Part shown: positions 14,125 through 18,364 of the stretch, in pieces
Numbering within the stretch: the stretch's first letter is position 1
How the letters are laid out: the number at the start of each line of letters is the position of its first letter
Source: Pseudomonadota bacterium
GTDB lineage: Bacteria; Pseudomonadota; Alphaproteobacteria; Sphingomonadales; Sphingomonadaceae
NCBI GenBank assembly: GCA_023424095.1
Contig: JAFAEG010000085.1
Span: 1-18,364 of the forward strand
DNA: 18,364 nt
Reading direction: 5' to 3'
Notes under the pieces: model-generated
The model's database searches: none
The model's input: the letters and a program-made list of their open reading frames with translations, nothing else
Told to the model about the DNA's origin: nothing
Made by a program: the position numbers and the translations under genes

Positions 14125-14616
14125 TTGCTCTTTGGCCGGGGCGTGGTCCACGAATATGCCATCGCCCTGGGCTCCAACCGCCCGCACGGCCGCCACGGCG
14201 CGCCGGAGCAGGTGCTGCACGCCGCGATCCGTGCGCTCGGCGCATTGGGCCGGGTCGAGCGCGTGTCCCGCATCCACCGCACCGCCGCGCTCGGCCCGGC
14301 GGGCCGCAGCTTCGCCAATGCCGCTCTGCTGCTCGCGAGCGATCTGGATCCCCTGGATCTGCTCGGGGCGCTCAAGGCGGTCGAGCGCAGCTTCGGCCGC
14401 CGCTCCGGTCGCCGCTGGGGGCCGCGCGTGCTCGATCTCGACATCATCCTGTGGTCGGGTGGCCGCTTCGCCGCGCGCGGCCTCGACATTCCGCACAAGC
14501 AGCTCACCCGTCGCCGCTTCGTGCTCGCCCCGCTCGCCGAAATCGCCCCGGACCACGCGATCCCGCGCGCCGGTCACGCCGTCCGCCATGCCGCGCATCG
14601 GCTCGGACGCGGTTGA
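14125..14616 (+). CDS. folK: 2-amino-4-hydroxy-6-hydroxymethyldihydropteridine diphosphokinase
   Basis: The 163-residue HPPK uses ATP to pyrophosphorylate 6-hydroxymethyl-7,8-dihydropterin in folate synthesis. Family motifs are YAIALGSNRP near the N-terminus, FANAALLLASDLDPLDLL, the metal and ATP-site motif RWGPRVLDLDIILW around residue 100, and the C-terminal IPHKQLTRRRFVLAPLAEIAP. Two starts are possible: TTG 14125, with GAAGGG 6 bases upstream, and GTG 14143, six codons later, which gives MVHEYAIALGSN and fits the usual N-terminal length. I kept the TTG because of its ribosome-binding site, but the start is uncertain. It stands alone, diverged from the glycosylase gene, with tRNA-Lys 37 bp downstream. 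Confidence 0.93.
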   Translation: MLFGRGVVHEYAIALGSNRPHGRHGAPEQVLHAAIRALGALGRVERVSRIHRTAALGPAGRSFANAALLLASDLDPLDLLGALKAVERSFGRRSGRRWGPRVLDLDIILWSGGRFAARGLDIPHKQLTRRRFVLAPLAEIAPDHAIPRAGHAVRHAAHRLGRG

Positions 14617-14653
14617 CCGCCGCCCCGCCCGCTTCTAGGTCGCCTGCCGGTGA

Positions 14654-14729
14654 GGGCCCTTAGCTCAGTCGGTAGAGCAACTGACTTTTAATCAGTAGGT
14701 CGCTGGTTCGAACCCAGCAGGGCTCACCA
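14654..14729 (+). tRNA. tRNA-Lys (UUU)
   Basis: The 76-nt cloverleaf folds completely: acceptor GGGCCCT with AGGGCTC (one G-U pair); D-arm GCTC/GAGC; anticodon arm ACTGA-CTTTTAA-TCAGT with anticodon TTT at 14687-14689; variable loop AGGTC; and T-arm GCTGG-TTCGAAC-CCAGC. The discriminator is A and the CCA end is encoded. It lies between folK and the convergent VOC gene, and no T-rich terminator follows it directly. Confidence 0.98.
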
Positions 14730-14734
14730 ATCCC

Positions 14735-15154
14735 TTAGGTCGCGAACAGGTTTTCCGGGTTTGCCATCGCCTTGATCTCCAGGGCGTTGCCGCTGGGATC
14801 GAGGAAGAACATCGTCGCCTGCTCACCGGGCTGCCCGGTGAAGCGCACCGTCGGCGCGATCACGAAATCGGCACCTTCCGCCTGTAGCCGATCCGCCAGC
14901 GACTGCCATTCGGCCATGCTCAGCACCGCACCGAAATGCGGCACCGGGACATGCTCGCCATCCACCTCATTGTGGTGCGGCCGGGCCTGCATCGCCGGAT
15001 CGAGATGGGCGACGATCTGGTGCCCGAAGAAATCGAAGTCGATCCACTGCTCGCTGCTCCGCCCCTCCGGACAGCCCAGCAGCCCGCCATAGAAAGCCCG
15101 CGCCGCGGCGAGATCGTGGACCGGGAAAGCGAGGTGAAAGGGAGGCAGCGTCAC
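14735..15154 (-). CDS. VOC (glyoxalase/bleomycin resistance fold) family protein
   Basis: The 139-residue protein has the paired beta-alpha-beta-beta-beta modules of the vicinal oxygen chelate fold. It starts PFHLAFPVHDLAAARAFYGG, and PVPHFGAVL and FFLDPSGNALEIKAM follow. Candidate metal ligands are His7, the His of VPHFG and the Glu of ALEIK, so a metal site looks intact. The reaction cannot be told from sequence; known members include glyoxalases, dioxygenases and resistance proteins. It starts at GTG 15154 overlapping the stop of the upstream gene (GTGA), so the two are translationally coupled. It is convergent with tRNA-Lys. Confidence 0.85.
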   Translation of the reverse strand: MTLPPFHLAFPVHDLAAARAFYGGLLGCPEGRSSEQWIDFDFFGHQIVAHLDPAMQARPHHNEVDGEHVPVPHFGAVLSMAEWQSLADRLQAEGADFVIAPTVRFTGQPGEQATMFFLDPSGNALEIKAMANPENLFAT

Positions 15155-15357
15155 GCCGTCAGGAACAGGCTCTGCGCGATCGCGAAGATGATCAGCGCCG
15201 CCGCGAGCGTCAGCGACAGCGCCGTCATCGCCCAGCCGGCCGCCACCAGCACCCGCTCCTCGCCCGCCCGAAGCTCATTGCTCTTGCCGAGCCGGAACAT
15301 CAGGAAGCCGGCGAAAGCGCCGTACAGAAACACCACGAATGGCAGAAAATCGCCCAT
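15151..15357 (-). CDS. Small two-helix membrane protein, function unknown
   Basis: The 68-residue protein begins MGDFLPFVVFLYGAFAGFLM, a first membrane helix, followed by a charged loop (RLGKSNELRAGEERV) and a second helix (about 44-66, MTALSLTLAAALIIFAIAQS). I chose ATG 15357, with a weak AGG before it, because the longer open frame up to 15504 is Arg-rich and lies over a region of hairpins. It overlaps the VOC gene start by four bases, so both are probably one transcript. I do not recognise the family. Confidence 0.65.
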   Translation of the reverse strand: MGDFLPFVVFLYGAFAGFLMFRLGKSNELRAGEERVLVAAGWAMTALSLTLAAALIIFAIAQSLFLTA

Positions 15358-15376
15358 CGAACCTGTCCCGCTCTCG

Positions 15377-15473
15377 CCCGCATGCGCGGGACCGTCGCGC
15401 TTTTCGCGTCCGGCGGGATGCCCATCCCCTTGAGCCTGCGTACTTCTTTTCGCGGATCGAGCCAAGCAGGCTC
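15377..15473 (-). other. Hairpin-rich leader region, possible structured RNA
   Basis: Read on the minus strand, four inverted repeats follow one another upstream of the small membrane-protein gene: GAGCCTGC/GCAGGCTC (15466-15473 with 15432-15439); GGGAT/ATCCC with a 4-nt loop (15415-15428); CGCG/CGCG around an A-run (15396-15408); and CCCGC/GCGGG with a 4-nt loop (15377-15390). The region has no convincing coding content. It could be a structured 5' leader, a small RNA or a dispersed repeat. High GC makes chance hairpins easy, so only the 8-bp pair and the regular arrangement carry weight. Confidence 0.35.
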
Positions 15474-15498
15474 GCCGCGCCCGCGCCCCGCTTCGCCG

Positions 15499-15533
15499 CG
15501 ACAATTTGCGACGTTTCCGACATTTTCTAAGCT
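15499..15533 (+). promoter_or_regulatory. Response-regulator promoter with three CGAC-type direct repeats
   Basis: Three direct repeats start at 15499 (CGACAATTTG), 15509 (CGACGTTTC) and 15518 (CGACATTTTC), spaced 10 and 9 bp, close to helical phase. They overlap a plausible promoter, TTGCGA (15506-15511) with TAAGCT (15528-15533) at a 16-bp spacer, about 25-50 bp before the regulator's ATG. OmpR-family regulators bind tandem direct repeats of this spacing, so autoregulation by the encoded regulator is a reasonable inference. Confidence 0.5.
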
Positions 15534-15557
15534 ACAGGCCGGGCTAAGGACTGTCCC

Positions 15558-16280
15558 ATGCCCGATGAAGCCCGCCTCCTCCTGGTCGATGACGAACGCG
15601 ATATTCGCGAGCCGCTGGCCGCTTACCTTGCCCGCAACGGCTACAAGGTCAGCAAGGCCGCCAATGCCGAGGCCGCCCGCGCTCTGCTCGCCGGCAAGGA
15701 ATTCGACCTCGTCCTGCTCGACATCATGATGCCGGGCGAGGATGGCCTCGCGCTGACCGGCTTCATCCGCGCCACCACCAATTTGCCGGTGATCCTGCTT
15801 ACCGCTCGCGCCGAGGAGACCGACCGGATCGTCGGGCTGGAGCTGGGCGCCGACGATTATGTCACCAAGCCGTTCAGCCCCCGCGAGCTGATGGCGCGGA
15901 TCAAGGCGGTGCTCCGCCGCAGCAGCGGCGAAAGCAATCAGCGGGTGCGCGCCCCGGACGCGGAGAGCTTCTCGTTCGGGCCGTGGATCCTGAAGACCGG
16001 CGAGCGCGAACTGGTCGACCGCGACGGCGTCGCGATCCCGCTCTCGACCGGCGAATATAACATCCTCCACGCTTTCGTGACTCACCCCCGGCGCGTGCTG
16101 AGCCGCGACCAGTTGCTCGATCTGACGCAGGGTCGCGAGCTGGCCGCGTTCGAGCGGAGCATCGACAATCACATCTCCCGCCTCAGGAAGAAGATCGAGG
16201 AGAATGCGGCCGACCCGAAGCTGGTGAAGACCGTCTGGGGCGGCGGCTACATGCTCGCCTCCGAAGTCACCAGGCTCTGA
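15558..16280 (+). CDS. OmpR/PhoB-family response regulator
   Basis: The 240-residue two-component regulator has a receiver domain (about 6-118): acidic pocket Asp11/Asp12, phospho-acceptor Asp55 (LVLLDIMMPGEDG), Thr82 (LLTAR) and Lys104 (YVTKPFSP). A winged-helix DNA-binding domain follows (about 140-238), with LSTGEYNILHAFVTHPRRVLS, NHISRLRKKIEE and VKTVWGGGYML. The start is ATG 15558 with AAGGA 7 bases upstream. It is followed after 10 bases by its presumed kinase. Repeats in its promoter suggest self-control. The exact ortholog (OmpR-, ChvI- or FeuP-like) cannot be settled from sequence alone. Confidence 0.95.
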   Translation: MPDEARLLLVDDERDIREPLAAYLARNGYKVSKAANAEAARALLAGKEFDLVLLDIMMPGEDGLALTGFIRATTNLPVILLTARAEETDRIVGLELGADDYVTKPFSPRELMARIKAVLRRSSGESNQRVRAPDAESFSFGPWILKTGERELVDRDGVAIPLSTGEYNILHAFVTHPRRVLSRDQLLDLTQGRELAAFERSIDNHISRLRKKIEENAADPKLVKTVWGGGYMLASEVTRL

Positions 16281-16290
16281 CGGCCTGCCG

Positions 16291-17658
16291 ATGAAGCGCT
16301 TCCTGCCCAAGAGCCTGATCGGCCAGATCGCGCTGGCGATGGCGCTCGTCCTGCTCGTGCTGCAGGCGGTGAACTTCATCTCGGTCCGCAACGAGCAGCA
16401 TCAGCGCGCCCAGGCGCAGCTCGAAGGCCCGGTCATGGCGCGCTATGTCGGCTCGATCGGCCGCCTGCTCGAGCGTGATCGCGAGGGGGGCGACAATGGC
16501 CGCCGCGGCCGTGTGACCTTCGGCGCCGAAAGCAATGTCTCGCCCGAGGGAAGCGATCCTGAACTGGTCGAACGGCTCCGGGTCAGCGCCGCCGCCAACA
16601 TGCTCGAACTGCGCGACGTCCGCGCCGCGCTGTCGGACGAGGCGCCACCGGTGCTGGAGCGCGACCGCACTCGGGGCTCCAGCGAGGGTGACAAGAACCG
16701 CGCCGAGCGCTTTCGTTCACTCATGCTGTCCGTGCAATTGCCGGACGGGCGCTGGATCAACGGCCAATTGCCGATCTCGCGCCCCAATATGGGCCCCTTC
16801 TGGCGGCTCGCGGCCGGCACCCTGCTGCTCTACATCGTCCTGCTCGCCGCCGTGATCTTCGTCCTGCGCCGGCTTGTCTCGCCGCTGCGCGATCTGACCG
16901 GCGCGGCGCAACGCTATCGGGGCGGCGGCGAGATCCCGCAGGTCACGCCGCGGGGCCCGGCCGACATTCGCCGCGCGATCGAGGCGTTCAACGCCATGGG
17001 CGCGCGCGTCGGCGGCCTGCTGGAGGAGAAAGACCGGATGCTGGGCGCGATCGGCCACGATCTGCGCACGCCCCTCGCCTCTTTGCGCATCCGCGCGGAA
17101 TCGGTGGAGGATGACGAGGAGCGCGAGCGGATGATCGCGACCATCGAGGAGATGGCCGGGCTGCTCGAGGACGCCTTGTCGCTCGCCCGCTCCGGCCGCT
17201 CCCAGGAAAAGCCGCGCGCGCTCGATATCGCCGCGCTGGCCGATGCCTTGGTCGAGGAGGTCCACGAGCTGGGCCAGGAAGTCACCATGGTCGACAGCGC
17301 GCGCACGGTCGCCTGTGTCCGCCCGAACCTGCTGCGCGGCGCGATCCGCAACCTGATCGAAAATGCGGTCAAATATGCGGGCGCGGCCGAAGTGCGGGTG
17401 ACCGAGGAGGGCGCGCGGGTGGCGATCGAGATATTGGACCGCGGCCCCGGCATTCCCGAAGATCAACTCGCCAGCGTGCAGGAGGCGTTCGTCCGGCTGG
17501 AGCAATCGCGCAGCCGCGAGACGGGCGGCAGCGGCCTGGGCATCACCCTCGCCCGCGCCGCCGCGCAATTGCATGGCGGCGGCCTGGCCCTGTCCAATCG
17601 CGATGGTGGCGGCCTGTGCGCCCGGCTCTGGCTGCCGCGCGAGGACAAGAGCGCCTGA
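16291..17658 (+). CDS. Membrane sensor histidine kinase (EnvZ-like architecture)
   Basis: The 455-residue kinase has two membrane helices (about 10-30 and 172-192) enclosing a periplasmic sensor segment of about 140 residues rich in Arg and Glu. A HAMP region follows (about 193-245; RRLVSPLRDLTGAAQRY). The HisKA motif is IGHDLRTPLASLR with phospho-acceptor His256. The catalytic domain shows the N box NLIENAVKYA (354-363), the G1 box DRGPGIPED (383-391) and the G2 box GGSGLGITLA (412-421). It is encoded 10 bases after the response regulator and is almost certainly its partner. The periplasmic domain shows no family I recognise, so its signal is unknown. A terminator follows. Confidence 0.95.
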   Translation: MKRFLPKSLIGQIALAMALVLLVLQAVNFISVRNEQHQRAQAQLEGPVMARYVGSIGRLLERDREGGDNGRRGRVTFGAESNVSPEGSDPELVERLRVSAAANMLELRDVRAALSDEAPPVLERDRTRGSSEGDKNRAERFRSLMLSVQLPDGRWINGQLPISRPNMGPFWRLAAGTLLLYIVLLAAVIFVLRRLVSPLRDLTGAAQRYRGGGEIPQVTPRGPADIRRAIEAFNAMGARVGGLLEEKDRMLGAIGHDLRTPLASLRIRAESVEDDEERERMIATIEEMAGLLEDALSLARSGRSQEKPRALDIAALADALVEEVHELGQEVTMVDSARTVACVRPNLLRGAIRNLIENAVKYAGAAEVRVTEEGARVAIEILDRGPGIPEDQLASVQEAFVRLEQSRSRETGGSGLGITLARAAAQLHGGGLALSNRDGGGLCARLWLPREDKSA

Positions 17659-17696
17659 CCGGGCGGGCCGCGCGGGTCCCACCCAACAACCCCAAC

Positions 17697-17734
17697 AAAA
17701 AAGGGCGGGTCCCGGAGGACCCGCCCTTCCTTTT
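17697..17734. terminator. Bidirectional rho-independent terminator between the kinase and EF-hand genes
   Basis: AAGGGCGGGTCC (17701-17712) and GGACCCGCCCTT (17717-17728) form a perfect 12-bp stem with a CGGA loop. On the minus strand the stem is followed by TTTTTTG (the A-run 17697-17702 on the plus strand), ideal for the EF-hand gene that ends at 17746. On the plus strand the tail is CCTTTTAA, weaker but usable for the kinase gene. Confidence 0.9.
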
Positions 17735-17745
17735 AAGCCCTTGGC

Positions 17746-18345
17746 TCAGTTGCGCAGCGGCTCCGGCGATGGCGTGCCACGGTGGCCCCTGTCGCCGCGC
17801 CGGCCGCGCCGTTCGTCCGCGCCGATCCGGCCGTCACGATTGGCGTCCATCCGGTCGAAGCGCTGCAGCGCGCGGTCGCGGAACTCCTGCGCGGTGACCG
17901 CGCCGTCCGGACCGAGCATGGCCATGCCCATCCGGCCGCTGGGGCCGCCACGGCCACGCATGCCGCGCATGCCGCGCCGCTCGCCCTGCCCGCGCATCTC
18001 CGTGCGCTGGCTGAACTCCTCGCGGGAGATCTGGCCGTCGCGATTGGCGTCGAGGCGATCGAACATCTGGCCCCGTCGCTCGGTCCGGCGCTGCTGCATC
18101 GCCGCGCGGCGCTGTTCGCCGAGCTGGCGCAGTTCGTCGGCGGTCACGCGGCCGTCGCGATTGACGTCCATGCGCTGGAAGCGCTGGTCGGCATTGGCGG
18201 CGACCTGATCGCGGGTCAGCTCCGCGCGCGGCGCTTGCGGCGCTTGCGGCGCTTGCGGCGCTTGCGGGGCCGCCGGCTGGGCGATGGCGACGCCGGCCGC
18301 GGCGCCGGCCGCCCCGGCGAACAGCAAAGTGTTGATGGCTTTCAT
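17746..18345 (-). CDS. Exported EF-hand calcium-binding protein
   Basis: The 199-residue protein has a signal peptide (about 1-22, ending AIAQ), a PQA repeat linker (about 27-38), and EF-hand loops at 60-71 (DVNRDGRVTADE), 99-110 (DANRDGQISREE) and 167-178 (DANRDGRIGADE). A fourth loop near 143-154 (MLGPDGAVTAQE) keeps DG and the final Glu but lacks the first and third ligands, so it is probably non-binding. A stretch rich in Arg, Gly and Met lies at 117-141. It likely binds calcium in the periplasm; its role is unknown. ATG 18345 has AAGGAAG upstream at a longish spacing. It is convergent with the kinase gene. Confidence 0.92.
   Translation of the reverse strand: MKAINTLLFAGAAGAAAGVAIAQPAAPQAPQAPQAPQAPRAELTRDQVAANADQRFQRMDVNRDGRVTADELRQLGEQRRAAMQQRRTERRGQMFDRLDANRDGQISREEFSQRTEMRGQGERRGMRGMRGRGGPSGRMGMAMLGPDGAVTAQEFRDRALQRFDRMDANRDGRIGADERRGRRGDRGHRGTPSPEPLRN
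18231..18266. repeat. Four perfect 9-bp tandem repeats inside the EF-hand gene
   Basis: The unit GCGCTTGCG occurs four times in a row without a mismatch and encodes the PQA tripeptide repeats of the linker after the signal peptide. Because the unit is three codons long, slippage would change linker length without breaking the frame. Confidence 0.9.
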
Positions 18346-18364
18346 CGGGTGATACTCTTCCTTG

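Noticed and set aside
14082..14507. N-terminal extension of the uracil-DNA glycosylase frame into folK
   Set aside because: The extension is antisense to folK and Arg/Ser-rich. ATG 14081 has a good ribosome-binding site and fits the family length.
15358..15504. N-terminal extension of the 68-residue membrane protein (start at 15504)
   Set aside because: The extension is Arg-rich, lies over the hairpin cluster and precedes what looks like a natural membrane-helix start at ATG 15357.

Overview
The window is GC-rich chromosomal DNA that looks like an alphaproteobacterium, most likely a member of the Sphingomonadales. The reasons are: the 3' end of a C4-pathway 5-aminolevulinate synthase (hemA); an rpiB-glyA-nrdR-trmJ run followed by rpsD; many exported S9 and M28 peptidases; frequent GTG/TTG starts; and a palindromic CCCCTCCCT...AGGGAGGGG intergenic repeat. 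This placement is an inference from gene content and style, not from a search. No phage, IS element, CRISPR array or obviously transferred island is visible.

Layout. (1) 1-4327, plus strand: hemA end; a short, probably frameshifted small ORF; then the tightly packed rpiB-glyA-nrdR-trmJ operon (ATGA overlap, abutting TGA/TTG, GTGA overlap); then rpsD with its own leader and a strong terminator. (2) 4327-10108: a secreted-peptidase island. Two tandem S9 prolyl-oligopeptidase-family genes on the minus strand are diverged from an M28 lipoprotein metallopeptidase on the plus strand. The downstream S9 copy has its signal peptide in a different frame from its mature protein. (3) 10105-13415: agmatine-to-putrescine genes. 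Agmatine deiminase (aguA) and N-carbamoylputrescine amidase (aguB) are both on the plus strand. They are separated by a nested inverted-repeat element and an oppositely oriented low-affinity iron permease-family gene, and small membrane-protein genes flank the pair. (4) 13422-15357: an iron-sulfur family 5 uracil-DNA glycosylase diverged from folK, then tRNA-Lys(UUU), a VOC-fold protein and a two-helix membrane protein. (5) 15358-18364: an OmpR-type response regulator and its histidine kinase, preceded by a structured intergenic region with three near-helical-phase direct repeats. A perfect 12-bp bidirectional terminator follows, then a convergent periplasmic EF-hand protein.

Functional links. 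glyA makes glycine and one-carbon units, glycine feeds HemA, and folK belongs to folate synthesis, so one-carbon and heme metabolism appear repeatedly. NrdR controls ribonucleotide reductase, and TrmJ, rpsD and tRNA-Lys are translation functions. AguA and AguB together turn agmatine into putrescine.

Most of the window is ordinary core genome. The points most worth checking are the two apparent single-base frameshifts (near 363-366 and near 6176-6183), the nested inverted repeat at 11550-11677, the CGAC-type triple repeat ahead of the response regulator, the hairpin cluster at 15377-15473, and a possible ribosome-binding-site-sequestering helix in the rpsD leader. I did not find a clearly new multi-gene system.
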